The position numbers and the translations under genes were made by a program. Positions 32,872 to 41,854 of a stretch of DNA of 64,000 nt are shown here, piece by piece. The notes under the pieces were generated by a model that was given only the letters and a program-made list of their open reading frames with translations, searched no databases and had not been told where the DNA came from. How positions within the stretch are numbered: the first letter of the stretch is position 1; the number at the start of each line of letters is the position of its first letter. This stretch comes from Candidatus Avelusimicrobium intestinipullorum (GTDB taxonomy: Bacteria > Elusimicrobiota > Elusimicrobia > Elusimicrobiales > Elusimicrobiaceae), in contig CALUXC010000006.1 in assembly GCA_944324635.1 (NCBI GenBank), positions 36,499-100,498 of the forward strand. The letters are read 5' to 3'.

Positions 32872-33771
32872 ATGTCCAGACAGGCTTTAGGTAAAGGTTT
32901 AGATGCTTTAATCAAACAAACGCAAGAAGTGATGCAGATGCCTACGGCTGAGGTGCAAAAAGCCCAAACGCCGGGAATGAGCGTCACGCGTATTGCCGTT
33001 AGCAAAATCGTTCCAAACCGTTTTCAGCCCCGCCGCGTATTTGACGAGGAAAAACTGCAGGAATTGGCCCAGTCCATTAAAGAACACGGCCTTACTCAGC
33101 CCATTGTGGTGGTGTACGATGCCGGTTTGGATAAATATGAAATTGTGGTGGGGGAACGTCGCTTCCGCGCCACGCAGCTGGCGGGATTGACGGAAATTGA
33201 CGCTATCGTACATAAACACCTGGGAGACCAGGAAATGTGCGCCCTGGCCTTGATTGAAAATATCCAGCGCGAAGATTTGAACCCGATTGAAACCGCCCTC
33301 GGTTACCGCAATTTAATGAGCAAATTCTATATTAATCAAACGGATTTGGCTTCTTATTGCGGCAAATCCAAAGCGGCTATTTCCAATGCGCTTCGCCTGT
33401 TGGACTTGGAACCCGAAATCCAGCAAGCCCTGCAGGACGGCACCCTTTCCGAAGGGCACGGCCGTGCCCTGTTGATGGTGACGGACCCCGCCAAACGCGA
33501 CATGTTGTTTAAGAAAATGCAGAAGAGCAAAATGTCCGTCCGCCAGGCCGAAGACGCCGCCCGCGCGCTTATGTTCCCCGCCAAAAAGGCCGATAAAGCC
33601 GGCAAACCGGTGGAAGTAACTTCGTTTGAAAACGAATTGCAAAGCGCGTTGGGAACCAAGGTGGAAGTGAAATGTGGTAAAAATATGAAAAAAGGCACCT
33701 TGGTGATTCATTATCATTCGTTGGACGAGTTGGACAATATCGCCAGCCGCTTAAAAAATAAAATGCTGTAA
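32872..33771 (+). CDS. parB: Chromosome-partitioning protein ParB (Spo0J)
   Basis: 299 aa. N-terminal R-Q-A-L-G-K-G-L-D-A-L-I is the ParA-interacting start. The ParB/Srx CTPase domain has N-R-F-Q-P-R-R-V-F, I-V-V-G-E-R-R-F-R-A and A-L-I-E-N-I-Q-R-E-D-L-N. A helix-turn-helix (G-K-S-K-A-A-I-S-N-A-L-R-L-L) recognises parS, and a C-terminal dimerisation domain closes the protein. It spreads from the parS sites to form the segregation complex. A terminator follows at about 33793. Confidence 0.96.
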   Translation: MSRQALGKGLDALIKQTQEVMQMPTAEVQKAQTPGMSVTRIAVSKIVPNRFQPRRVFDEEKLQELAQSIKEHGLTQPIVVVYDAGLDKYEIVVGERRFRATQLAGLTEIDAIVHKHLGDQEMCALALIENIQREDLNPIETALGYRNLMSKFYINQTDLASYCGKSKAAISNALRLLDLEPEIQQALQDGTLSEGHGRALLMVTDPAKRDMLFKKMQKSKMSVRQAEDAARALMFPAKKADKAGKPVEVTSFENELQSALGTKVEVKCGKNMKKGTLVIHYHSLDELDNIASRLKNKML

Positions 33772-33790
33772 CAAACAGTATCCTTATTTT

Positions 33791-33825
33791 GAAAAACTCC
33801 TTGCTCAAAACGGGGAGTTTTTTAT
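33791..33825 (+). terminator. Terminator of parAB
   Basis: AAAACTCC (33793-33800) and GGAGTTTT (33814-33821) followed by a T-rich tract. Confidence 0.75.
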
Positions 33826-34012
33826 TGGCTTGTAAGCAAAGTATTATATATTAAAAAACACTTAAAAAATAAGGATAATTTTTATTTTTGCCCCCAGTTT
33901 TTATTTTTTCATACAAGGTGTAGTGTCGGTATGGCGCAAAGAGCATTTCTAAAAGGGCGTTGCGGGCTAGAAAATGGGGGGACGGTGGCAACGTGGCGGA
34001 CTTTGGTGACCT
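33826..34012. other. Intergenic region with a 39-codon ORF and a motif shared with 55.6 kb
   Basis: Between the parAB and degT terminators. An AT-rich half (33840-33920) is followed by a G-rich half. The block GGGCTAGAAAAT ... GGCAAC (33964-33991) recurs at 55578-55604 with the same order and similar spacing. An ORF from ATG 33931 (AAGGTG 10 nt upstream) runs 39 codons to 34050, but it would read through the degT terminator hairpin, so I doubt that it is translated. Function unknown; possibly a small RNA or a decayed repeat. Confidence 0.35.
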
Positions 34013-34016
34013 TAAA

Positions 34017-34047
34017 AAAAGCCGAACCTGTGAAAGGTTCGGCTTGT
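34017..34047 (-). terminator. Terminator of the degT operon
   Basis: AAGCCGAACC and GGTTCGGCTT arms with a 7-nt loop. In minus orientation a T-run follows. It sits just past the aminotransferase stop. Confidence 0.88.
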
Positions 34048-34065
34048 TAATGCAGTTAGAACAGG

Positions 34066-35205
34066 CTATACGGTGGCGTCTTGTTCGTAAAATTCACGAA
34101 TCGTTTCGCACACGCGGTGGATTTGTTCTTCGGTAATTTCCGGGAACATCGGAATGGAAAGCACCTCTTTGGCGGCTTTTTCCGCTTCGGGGTAATCTTC
34201 CGGGTTAAAGCCGCGGTCTTTGTAGGCGGGCTGTTTATAGAGCGGTACGGGATAATAAACGGCCGAGCCAATATTGCGCGCTTTCAAAAAGGCCTGCAAT
34301 TCATCGCGTTTTTCGGCGCGAATGGTGTAGACGTAGTAGGACTGCGCATACCCGGCAGGAGGCGTAGGCGGCAGTACCACCGGCACGCCCGCCAATCCTT
34401 CTTCGTATAAGGCGGCAGCTTTGCGGCGTTTTTCGGTCCACTCTTCCAGGTGGGGCAGTTTAACGCGCAAAATAGCGGCCTGAATTTCGTCCATACGCAG
34501 GGTGGAGCCTTCCAGGTCATACTCGTAGGCTTTGCCCAGGGCGCGCCCGCTGTGGCGCAGGGAGCGGCAGCGGTTGGCGATTTCATCGTCGTTGGTGGTG
34601 ATGCAGCCGGCATCTCCGCAAGCTCCTAAATTTTTGCTGGGATAAAAACTAAAGCACCCTGCATCGCCAATTCCGCCCACCATCACGCCGTCTGCCATGG
34701 CCAGGTGCGCTTGGGCACAGTCTTCAATTACTTTCAAGCCATGTTCATTGGCCAGGTGCATAATAGCGTCCATATCGGCGGGGTAGCCGTAGAGGTGCAC
34801 GGGCAAAATAGCCTTGGTGTGTTTGGTGATTTTGCGTTCCACATCTTTTACGTCCAGGTTATAGGTGCGGGGGTCAATGTCTGCAAAGACAAACTTGGCT
34901 CCCGTGAGGGACACGGAAGACGTGGTGGCAATAAAGGTAAAAGGGGTGGTGATGACCTCGTCGCCGGGGCCGATACCGGCGGCCGCCAGGGCAATCTGAA
35001 TGGCGCTTGCCCCCGAGGAGCACGTGATACAATGTTTCACGCCAATTAATTCGGCAAATTCTTCTTCAAATTTTTCGGTTTGCGGGCCGAGCAGCCAGTG
35101 CATGGAATTTAAGGCGTCCAACGCGGCGGCATTGATTTCTTGTTTCAAACTGTCGTGTTGTTCTTTAAGGTTAAACAGCGGTATAGGTTGTATGTCATCG
35201 GTCAT
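34066..35205 (-). CDS. DegT/DnrJ/EryC1-family sugar aminotransferase
   Basis: 379 aa PLP enzyme that aminates keto-sugars on nucleotide carriers for surface polysaccharide or LPS. The PLP Lys is in F-Y-P-S-K-N-L-G-A (K191), and the cofactor-binding E-D-C-A-Q-A-H holds D162. I start at ATG 35205 ([14 protein letters not shown]) because AGGAG lies about 10 nt upstream; the longer reading frame adds a Cys-rich stretch that is not family-like. It is the third gene of a minus-strand operon after DUF1646 and mgtC, an unusual mix. Sugar substrate not predictable. Confidence 0.88.
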   Translation of the reverse strand: MTDDIQPIPLFNLKEQHDSLKQEINAAALDALNSMHWLLGPQTEKFEEEFAELIGVKHCITCSSGASAIQIALAAAGIGPGDEVITTPFTFIATTSSVSLTGAKFVFADIDPRTYNLDVKDVERKITKHTKAILPVHLYGYPADMDAIMHLANEHGLKVIEDCAQAHLAMADGVMVGGIGDAGCFSFYPSKNLGACGDAGCITTNDDEIANRCRSLRHSGRALGKAYEYDLEGSTLRMDEIQAAILRVKLPHLEEWTEKRRKAAALYEEGLAGVPVVLPPTPPAGYAQSYYVYTIRAEKRDELQAFLKARNIGSAVYYPVPLYKQPAYKDRGFNPEDYPEAEKAAKEVLSIPMFPEITEEQIHRVCETIREFYEQDATV

Positions 35206-35224
35206 AAGGGGGAACTCTCCTGTG

Positions 35225-35854
35225 TTATTTGAACAAGCTGTGCACTTCGGGCATTTCCAGCAGTTCTTTGGTAATGTTTTGGAAGTCACGTCCCGTAAAA
35301 GTAGCTACCAGACTGACGTGGAAGCGATTATCCTGCTTGGTCACTTCGCTTTTCAGAATGGTGATATGTTGGGCTTCAATTTGGTGAATAATTTTTTGCA
35401 CCACGCTCCAGCGGGGTTCGCACGTGAGATAGAATGTGTCATAACGTTTGACAAATTCCACCAATTTCAGCGTTTTGCGCACGGCCAGCTGGACGAGCAA
35501 AATCCCCGCCGCGCATAAAGCGGCCCAAAAGTACTGCCCATATCCCACAGCCATACCGATAGCCGCCACCAACCATACGCCGGCGGCGGTGGTGAGGCCG
35601 GAGATTTTGTTTCCGTCGCGCAGGATTGCCCCCGCACCGATAAAACCCACACCGGTTACAATTTGCGCCGCGATGCGTCCGGGGTCGCTGCCCTGGGTGC
35701 CGGCAAATTCAGACAGCACCGTAAAAAGCATCGCCCCCAAACAAATCAAGCAGTTGGTGGCAAACCCGGCGGGTTTATCGTGGTATTGGCGTTCCAAGCC
35801 CAGCACACCGCCTAATACCAGAGCCAAAAAGATTTTAATAAAAATATCGTCCAT
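35225..35854 (-). CDS. MgtC/SapB-family membrane protein
   Basis: 209 aa. Four or five N-terminal membrane helices with the conserved [22 protein letters not shown] and G-L-T-T-A-A-G-V-W segments, then a soluble ACT-like C-terminal domain from about 130. The family is linked to Mg2+ homeostasis and low-Mg2+ growth. I place the start at the ATG 4 bp after the DUF1646 stop (TAA-GGGT-ATG), so translation is coupled; the frame extends upstream to a TTG inside that gene. Confidence 0.88.
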   Translation of the reverse strand: MDDIFIKIFLALVLGGVLGLERQYHDKPAGFATNCLICLGAMLFTVLSEFAGTQGSDPGRIAAQIVTGVGFIGAGAILRDGNKISGLTTAAGVWLVAAIGMAVGYGQYFWAALCAAGILLVQLAVRKTLKLVEFVKRYDTFYLTCEPRWSVVQKIIHQIEAQHITILKSEVTKQDNRFHVSLVATFTGRDFQNITKELLEMPEVHSLFK

Positions 35855-35858
35855 ACCC

Positions 35859-36911
35859 TTATAATACAATAGAGAGCAAGATAAAGTAAACCACCATCAG
35901 TACCAGCCCAATCGGCAGTGCCGCTCTCGCCCATTCGCGGCTTTTAATGCCCAGTTTGGACGCACAAATAATGTTAGGAATATTCCCCGGAATCAGCAAC
36001 CCGCCGGCCAAGATGAGCGAGGCTAACAAAAATACCAGCGTTTCTTTGGGCAGGGAGGGCATAATTTCAATGCTGGCCAGCGTCGCGTTATCCAGCACGG
36101 CAGACAGGGAGTTAATCCAATACAAAGCATATTTGGACAAATGCGTAATGGTACGCGCGGCCAGCGGTTTTAGTCCGTCGCCCAGCAAAATAAGCGCGGC
36201 CACAAACATGTACACTTTCCCCGCCCGCACGACAATTTGGCGATACGTTTCCGATTCAGATTTTCCTTCGGGTTTCACCGTTAAAGGGCGTTTTCCCAAG
36301 CGGGCCGCCAACGCCGCAAACAGCAGCAAAGCCGGCACAATCCATACACCCATTAACCGCAGCAGGAAAAAGAAATCCGCCTGATACGGTTCGCCTTTTA
36401 ATTTGGCGATTACAATGGTGGAAAGCGGTTCGCCAATCGGCGTTAAAATGGCACCAAAACCAATGGCAAAACAGGCATATACGGCCAGGCGCGTTTTGTC
36501 GCGGGAGGGGAGGTCTAACAGTTTAATCACTTCCGCCGTAATCAGCGCGGCGATGATAGCCGTCAAGATACTGGAAAATAAGCCCAGCAACAGCACCGTT
36601 GCAAAAAGCAGCGTTTTGGGGCCGGTTTTGGTTTCCACGGCGTGCACAATATGGGCCGTAAAGTGGCCAAAGCGTTTGAACAACACGCCCAGCACCAGCA
36701 CCGCAGCGGTAATGGCCAGCGGCTCTTTGAGCGCTTCGGCCACCAAGTGCCCGCTCCAAGCGCCGGATATGGTCACGGCGCATACGCCGCAGACAAGCAG
36801 AAAAGTTTCCAGTTCTTCTTCTACTTTGTGTACCAAAAACGGTAGCGTCAATGCCGCCAGTACAATCAGTGAAAGTAACGTCATCACCACGACGGATAGA
36901 TTTTGTTCCAT
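35859..36911 (-). CDS. DUF1646 membrane protein (putative cation/anion transporter)
   Basis: 350 aa, about ten hydrophobic segments. The paired motifs F-G-A-I-L-T-P-I-G-E-P-L-S-T-I and L-L-I-P-G-N-I-P-N-I-I-C-A are typical of the DUF1646 branch of the ion-transporter superfamily (NhaD/ArsB-like). Inner-membrane transporter, substrate unknown. It is first gene of the operon with mgtC, which suggests a divalent-cation link, but this is inference. Confidence 0.8.
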   Translation of the reverse strand: MEQNLSVVVMTLLSLIVLAALTLPFLVHKVEEELETFLLVCGVCAVTISGAWSGHLVAEALKEPLAITAAVLVLGVLFKRFGHFTAHIVHAVETKTGPKTLLFATVLLLGLFSSILTAIIAALITAEVIKLLDLPSRDKTRLAVYACFAIGFGAILTPIGEPLSTIVIAKLKGEPYQADFFFLLRLMGVWIVPALLLFAALAARLGKRPLTVKPEGKSESETYRQIVVRAGKVYMFVAALILLGDGLKPLAARTITHLSKYALYWINSLSAVLDNATLASIEIMPSLPKETLVFLLASLILAGGLLIPGNIPNIICASKLGIKSREWARAALPIGLVLMVVYFILLSIVL

Positions 36912-36964
36912 AGCTGTATTAAATCCTTTTTAAGCTTGGGTTCCAAGCGGTTTTTTAGGTTATA

Positions 36965-36999
36965 AAAAACCCGCCGCCTCAAACGGGGCGGTGGGTTTT
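36965..36999 (-). terminator. Terminator of the outer-membrane protein gene
   Basis: AAAACCCGCCGCC and GGGCGGTGGGTTTT arms with a short loop, 15 bp past the stop. Confidence 0.82.
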
Positions 37000-37014
37000 G
37001 TAAAAGCGGAACCG

Positions 37015-37650
37015 TTAAAAGCGTGTGCCGAATTTGAGCATAACCGTCATATACTGGTAATGCCCCTTGCCGAAAGCGTCTTTGAATTCGTCGTCGGCGT
37101 TGAGGAAGTAGTAGCGTCCTTCCACCCCAAAGATCAGCGTTTCGTCAATATCAAACTCCAAGCCCAAACCCAGCATGGTGGCCAGGTCAGTGCTGCTGGT
37201 GGTGAGGTGGGAGCCGTCTTCGTTTTTCTGGCGGGCGAACATGTGTCCCACACCGATACCTACCGGGATATACAAGCGGGTAGATTCAGACGGGAAAAAG
37301 TTAATGCGGCCCGTCACCAAACCGGTAGCCAAGCCGGTGCGGAAGTAGGCGTTCTGCCCACCGGAGATAAAATTGTCGCCGTCACCCAGCTGGGCATAGT
37401 TTCCGTCCACCCCCAGGGCGAACACGGCAGAAATGTTGCGGACAAATCCCAACCCGACCGTCCAGCCGGTACCGCCCAAATCCACATCTTGGCCTTTGTG
37501 GGACCAATCGTCTTGGGGAAGCACCATACCGCCGTAAAATTCCACGCGGGTGGTGTTTTTGCGCAGGCCGTATTCCTGCAAGCCGTAATATTCCTGCGCC
37601 ACGGCAGGCACGGCTAAGAACAGCGCGCACAGCAAAAATAATTTTTTCAT
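37015..37650 (-). CDS. Outer-membrane beta-barrel protein
   Basis: 211 aa. Signal peptide (K-K-L-F-L-L-C-A-L-F-L-A) ending A-V-A|Q. The mature part shows alternating beta-strand patterns with many Gly, Tyr and Phe residues and ends in an aromatic C-terminus (M-L-K-F-G-T-R-F), the usual OMP terminal strand recognised by BamA. It looks like an eight-stranded OMP_b-brl-type barrel. Related in layout to the tandem pair at 41.9-43.4 kb. AAGGAG precedes the ATG. Confidence 0.85.
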   Translation of the reverse strand: MKKLFLLCALFLAVPAVAQEYYGLQEYGLRKNTTRVEFYGGMVLPQDDWSHKGQDVDLGGTGWTVGLGFVRNISAVFALGVDGNYAQLGDGDNFISGGQNAYFRTGLATGLVTGRINFFPSESTRLYIPVGIGVGHMFARQKNEDGSHLTTSSTDLATMLGLGLEFDIDETLIFGVEGRYYFLNADDEFKDAFGKGHYQYMTVMLKFGTRF

Positions 37651-37693
37651 AAGGCTCCTTGTATAGGTACAGAATAATTATATTGTAAAAATT

Positions 37694-38290
37694 TTACAAC
37701 CCTTTTACAATACGAAGCTCCCGTTTGGGGTTTTGAAATGCGCCGGATAAATTATCCTGCACCACGCGTTCCCACTGGCCGCGCGCACGCAGGATTTGTT
37801 CGGCAATGTCCCGCACGGCGCCGTCGCCTCCGTGGCGGGGGGAAGTGTAGAGAGCGAATTGTTTGGCTTCGGGCACGCTGTTGGCCACGGCCAGCGGCAG
37901 GCCCACGCGCGAGAGCAGTCCCACATCTATCAGGTCATCGCCAATAAATGCGATTTCTTCCGGCAACAGGCCATATTCCCGCTGCAAAAAATCCAACGCC
38001 CGGTGCTTCACGGACGTATTGTAGAACAGATAATTCATACCCAATTCTTTTGCCCAAAATTCCAGCGTATTGCTGGCGCCCTTGGACACAATACCCGTCT
38101 GCACCCCGCAGTAGGCCAAAAACAAGAGGCCCATGCCGTCTAACGATTCAAAATTTTTAATTTCGCGCGCCACGCCTTTTTCGTCGGTAAAAAAGCTGAG
38201 GGTTCCGTCGGTCATGACGCCGTCCACGTCGGTAAGCAGCAGTTTGATGCGCTGGGCTTTTTGGATAAACAAAGGATTTAGCGAGGTCAT
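37694..38290 (-). CDS. kdsC: 3-deoxy-D-manno-octulosonate 8-phosphate phosphatase-like (KdsC, HAD family)
   Basis: 198 aa. HAD C0-type phosphatase: L-L-L-T-D-V-D-G-V-M-T-D-G (nucleophile D21, D23), a Ser/Lys pair in I-V-S-K-G-A-S and motif III F-I-G-D-D-L-I-D. It hydrolyses KDO-8-phosphate to KDO for lipid A core synthesis. No other kds gene is in the window. No ribosome binding site is visible; TATAAT lies 9 nt before the ATG on the minus strand. Confidence 0.85.
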   Translation of the reverse strand: MTSLNPLFIQKAQRIKLLLTDVDGVMTDGTLSFFTDEKGVAREIKNFESLDGMGLLFLAYCGVQTGIVSKGASNTLEFWAKELGMNYLFYNTSVKHRALDFLQREYGLLPEEIAFIGDDLIDVGLLSRVGLPLAVANSVPEAKQFALYTSPRHGGDGAVRDIAEQILRARGQWERVVQDNLSGAFQNPKRELRIVKGL

Positions 38291-38344
38291 ATTTTCTTTA
38301 TTATACCTTTATTTTCAGCGGCCTAAAAATTATATAATTATCAT

Positions 38345-39031
38345 ATGAAGAAAATTCTCTGCCTGGTACTGCCGTGTCTGCTGGCGTTTTGGGGCTGTAC
38401 GCCCAAAACGGTCATCAGCAAGACGTATGATTTTGACCAAATGAACCGCATCGGCGTGATGGGGTTCACCAACACCTGGCCTGCCATGCAGGGGGTGGAA
38501 AACTTATTTGCCAAGTATTTAATTGAGTCCGGCTTCAAAGTAGTGGAACGCGCCCAGCTGGAAAGCGTGCTAAGAGAGCACAATATTTCGGTGTCGGGCT
38601 ATTTGTCGCCGGATACGACGCGCGAAATCGGACGTATTTTAGGGGTGGACGTATTGCTCATCGGTGAGGTGAGCTCCTATACGCCGGCCCGCACGGAGCT
38701 GACGATGACGGCCACCCGCCGCACCGAATCCCGCCCCGTGTACACGCAGGACGTGATGCAGCTGCCGGACGGTACCCTGGTGGGGTATTCCCGCCAAGTG
38801 GGCACGCAATACTCCCATTCTACCGACGTGCACCCTACGGAATACACCATCAACGCCCGCGTGGGTATTATTGCCAAATTGGTGGACGTGGGAACGGCGG
38901 AAATCATCTGGATCGGTTCCGACGAAGCCTCCTCCTCCAGCGCGCTGGACGCGGCCGACGCTATTGCCCGCGCCCTCATTAAAAGCTTTAGCAAAGAATT
39001 AACGAAACTGCAGGAACAAAAACAGTTATGA
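38345..39031 (+). CDS. CsgG/FlgO-like lipoprotein
   Basis: 228 aa. Short signal peptide with Cys at residue 18 (A-F-W-G-C), a plausible but imperfect lipobox. The body follows the CsgG-like fold: R-I-G-V-M-G-F-T-N, V-V-E-R-A-Q-L-E-S-V-L-R-E, I-G-R-I-L-G-V-D-V-L-L-I-G-E-V and A-K-L-V-D-V-G-T-A-E-I-I-W. Such proteins sit in the periplasm or outer membrane. No curli genes are nearby. TATAAT (38333-38338) is 6 nt before the ATG, and there is no ribosome binding site. It overlaps the next gene by ATGA. Confidence 0.75.
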   Translation: MKKILCLVLPCLLAFWGCTPKTVISKTYDFDQMNRIGVMGFTNTWPAMQGVENLFAKYLIESGFKVVERAQLESVLREHNISVSGYLSPDTTREIGRILGVDVLLIGEVSSYTPARTELTMTATRRTESRPVYTQDVMQLPDGTLVGYSRQVGTQYSHSTDVHPTEYTINARVGIIAKLVDVGTAEIIWIGSDEASSSSALDAADAIARALIKSFSKELTKLQEQKQL

Positions 39032-39279
39032 TTCATTCCCAGCCGACCCTGGCCGAACAATCGGCCGCGCTCGTATTCAAAGCGTTTTTTATGTTGGTTA
39101 AAACGCTGTTTATTTTGTTGGCCTTGGGCGTGGGGGCGCTGGTGGCGGGGCAAAGCTCCGTGGCGCCGGTCAGTCTGCGGTTGTTAACGTCCTACGGCAT
39201 GGAATATGCGGTAGCCACGTTCAAGCCGTATCGTCATTTGTTCCCGGAGCCGTATTTGATAGATTTAGAAAATAAATAA
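39028..39279 (+). CDS. Small single-pass membrane protein, unknown function
   Basis: 83 aa, not recognised. One strongly hydrophobic segment (about 17-42: F-F-M-L-V-K-T-L-F-I-L-L-A-L) is flanked by a short polar N-terminus and a Tyr/Pro-rich C-terminal tail. The start overlaps the stop of the CsgG-like gene (ATGA), and serS follows after 10 bp. Coupled translation with the lipoprotein gene suggests a joint role at the envelope. Confidence 0.6.
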   Translation: MIHSQPTLAEQSAALVFKAFFMLVKTLFILLALGVGALVAGQSSVAPVSLRLLTSYGMEYAVATFKPYRHLFPEPYLIDLENK

Positions 39280-39289
39280 CGAGGTTTTT

Positions 39290-40579
39290 ATGTTAGACAT
39301 CAAATATATCGTTGCAAATCCCGAAGAAGTAAAGAAGCGTCTTTCGCTGCGCAAACCCGAATTGGCCGCCCAGATAGACGGCGTATTGGAGAAATACTCC
39401 GCGTATAAAACCGTCTTGGCCCGTGTGGAAGAACTGCGCGCCAAACGCAACGAGATGTCTAAATCCATCGGCAAAATTAAAAAAGAACAAGGCGACGAAG
39501 CCGCCAAAGAAGCCATGGCCGAAGTGGGCAAGCTGAAAGAAGAAATGGCCGTAAAAGAAGCCGAACTGGAACCCCTCAAAAAAGAAATCAACGATTTGCT
39601 CTTGAGCATTCCCAACCTGCCCAACGAACATATCCCGGTGGGCGTGTCGGACGCGGACAACCCGGAATATCTGCCTTGCACCATTCCGCTGCCCAAGTTT
39701 GATTTTAAGCCGCTTGACCACCAGGCCATCGGCGAGAAACTGGGCATTTTGGATTTTGAAGCCGCGGCCGCGTTGTCCGGCAGCCGTTTTGCTTTGTTTA
39801 AGGGGGACGGTGCCCGCTTGGAACGTGCCATCATTTCGTTTATGTTGGATATGCACGCCAAGAAAGGCTATACCGAAATTTTGCCGCCCGTTATTGTGAA
39901 CGAAGACATTTTGATTGGTACCGGTCAGCTGCCTAAATTCCGCGAAGATATGTACGAGCTGACGGGCGAACCGAAACAATTTTTAATTTCCACTGCCGAA
40001 ATCCCGCTGACCAACTTGAACCGCATTCGTGTGATTCCGGAAGCGGAACTTCCTATTAAACTCACGGCCTATTCTCCGTGTTTCCGCAAAGAATCGGGCA
40101 CCTATGGTAAAGACACCCGCGGCTTAATCCGCAACCACCAATTTGATAAAGTGGAACTGGTGATGCTTTCCAAACCGGAACATTCTTATCAAATGTTGGA
40201 AATTATGGTGTCTGACGCGCAGGAAATTTTGAAAGAACTGGGCATTCCGTACCACGTGGTGGAATTGTGCAGCGGGGACATTGGGTTCTCGTCGGCCAAG
40301 ACGTATGATATTGAAGTCTGGATGCCGAGCGAAAACCGCTTCCGCGAAATTTCTTCCTGCTCTAACTGCCTGGACTTCCAGGCCCGCCGCATGGGGCTTC
40401 GCTTCAAAAACGCCCAAGGCAAGCAAGAATACGTGCACACCTTAAACGGCAGCGGTTTGGCCGTAGGCCGCACGTTTGCCGCCATTTTGGAAAACTTCCA
40501 ACAGGCGGACGGCTCGGTTATTATTCCGCCGGCCTTGCGCCCGTATTTTGGCAAAGACAAAATTGAGGCCAAAAAATAA
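39290..40579 (+). CDS. serS: Seryl-tRNA synthetase
   Basis: 429 aa class II synthetase, normal length. N-terminal coiled-coil arm (about 27-105) that holds tRNA-Ser. Motif 2 region F-R-K-E-S-G-T-Y-G-K-D-T-R-G and motif 3 L-N-G-S-G-L-A-V-G-R-T complete the active site. Its stop overlaps the next start (TAATG). Confidence 0.98.
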   Translation: MLDIKYIVANPEEVKKRLSLRKPELAAQIDGVLEKYSAYKTVLARVEELRAKRNEMSKSIGKIKKEQGDEAAKEAMAEVGKLKEEMAVKEAELEPLKKEINDLLLSIPNLPNEHIPVGVSDADNPEYLPCTIPLPKFDFKPLDHQAIGEKLGILDFEAAAALSGSRFALFKGDGARLERAIISFMLDMHAKKGYTEILPPVIVNEDILIGTGQLPKFREDMYELTGEPKQFLISTAEIPLTNLNRIRVIPEAELPIKLTAYSPCFRKESGTYGKDTRGLIRNHQFDKVELVMLSKPEHSYQMLEIMVSDAQEILKELGIPYHVVELCSGDIGFSSAKTYDIEVWMPSENRFREISSCSNCLDFQARRMGLRFKNAQGKQEYVHTLNGSGLAVGRTFAAILENFQQADGSVIIPPALRPYFGKDKIEAKK

Positions 40580-41772
40580 TGAAGCGATTGGTTAGTTTGG
40601 CGGCAGCTTGTTTGCTGATGCTGTCTGCGGTACTTCCTTCGTCTGCCGAACTGACGCTCCCTCCCGACGTGATGCAATACGCCACGGAAGGGATTAACGG
40701 CGTGTACAGCTTGGATTTTGATACCGCGCAAAAAAATATTGAACGGGTGTTTCGGGATTATCCCGATCACCCGTTTGCGCATTTTGGCAACGCGATGATT
40801 GCCTGGAGCCGCTACGAGTATGAATACGAACTGAGCGACGAGCGCCAGCGCAAAGTGTTTGAACAAATTCTGGACGATTCTATCGCCGGTATCAAACGGT
40901 GGATTAAACAATACCCCGAAGATCCCAACGCTTATATGGGCATTGGTGCCCTGTATGGCTTGCGCGCGATGTTTACCATGCGCAACCGCAGCTGGATTAC
41001 GGCGTATTTTTCGGGACGCAAAGCCATTAAAAATTTGGAAAAATCGCTGGAGTTGGATCCCACTTATTACGATGCCTATTTTGGGTTGGGCATTTATCAG
41101 TATTACGCGGGGACTCTCCCTTCCGTCATTAAAATTTTGGCTAAAATTGTGGCCATCAAAGGCAACCCGGACGAAGGCGTGGCGCAGCTGAACTTGGCGC
41201 GCAAAAAAGCACATTTCACGTCGGACAGTGCCAAACTGATTTTAATTGAAATTCAAAATACCCGCAACAGCAAATACTATGCTCCGCAACAATCGCTTGA
41301 GTATATCCGCCAACTGCGGGCCAAATATCCCAAGAATCCGCTGATGCATTACGTGGAAATTATTTGCCTGTATGAAACAGCCCGCTATAATGACGTCACC
41401 AAACAAGCGGAACAGTTTTTGAAGCTGATTGGGAAAGATCCTTTTTATAAAGACATCTATATTTCCCGTGCGTACACGGCCTTGGGCACGGTGCAAATGC
41501 AACAAGGCAATTTCGCAAAAGCGCGGGAATTATTTGAACAAGGAAAAGCGGCTATCCAAGCGCAGGAGCCCAGCCGCTGGGGCGTGTGGAACGAATTTCG
41601 CTTGGGGCAAGTGTATGACGTATTGGGCGAGCGGGACAAAGCCGTCAAACAATATGAGTATGTATTATCTTTCAAAGATAAATGGGGCTTTGACGAAGCG
41701 GCCAAAAAGCTCCTGCAAACGCCGTACGCCGTGCCGGAAAGTGGAGATGTAGGGCCGCTGCCGCCGTTATGA
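40579..41772 (+). CDS. Exported tetratricopeptide-repeat protein
   Basis: 397 aa. Signal peptide (L-V-S-L-A-A-A-C-L-L-M-L-S-A) cleaved near S-S-A. Several TPR-like units follow: an early H-F-G-N-A-M-I-A-W-S-R-Y-E-Y, then D-P-T-Y-Y-D-A-Y-F-G-L-G-I-Y-Q-Y-Y, and a C-terminal Y-D-V-L-G-E-R-D-K-A-V-K-Q-Y-E. Predicted periplasmic scaffold; partner unknown. It is translationally coupled to serS through TAATG, although the functions look unrelated. Confidence 0.82.
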   Translation: MKRLVSLAAACLLMLSAVLPSSAELTLPPDVMQYATEGINGVYSLDFDTAQKNIERVFRDYPDHPFAHFGNAMIAWSRYEYEYELSDERQRKVFEQILDDSIAGIKRWIKQYPEDPNAYMGIGALYGLRAMFTMRNRSWITAYFSGRKAIKNLEKSLELDPTYYDAYFGLGIYQYYAGTLPSVIKILAKIVAIKGNPDEGVAQLNLARKKAHFTSDSAKLILIEIQNTRNSKYYAPQQSLEYIRQLRAKYPKNPLMHYVEIICLYETARYNDVTKQAEQFLKLIGKDPFYKDIYISRAYTALGTVQMQQGNFAKARELFEQGKAAIQAQEPSRWGVWNEFRLGQVYDVLGERDKAVKQYEYVLSFKDKWGFDEAAKKLLQTPYAVPESGDVGPLPPL

Positions 41773-41782
41773 ACCGGATTTG

Positions 41783-41821
41783 AAACCGTTTGTTCGTGTT
41801 TTACGGGCGAACGGTTTTTTG
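41783..41821 (+). terminator. Terminator of the serS-TPR unit
   Basis: AACCGTT... / ...CGAACGGTT stem (41785-41816, one small bulge) followed by six T. Confidence 0.75.
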
Positions 41822-41854
41822 TAACTAAAAGCTGTATCTACACAAGGAGAAAAA

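Noticed and set aside
33931..34050. 39-codon ORF between parB and degT
   Set aside because: It runs through the degT terminator hairpin and resembles nothing known; kept only as part of the intergenic motif note.
35225..35869. mgtC as a leaderless gene (TATTAT before its ATG)
   Set aside because: The ATG is 4 bp after the DUF1646 stop in the same operon, so coupling explains the lack of spacing.
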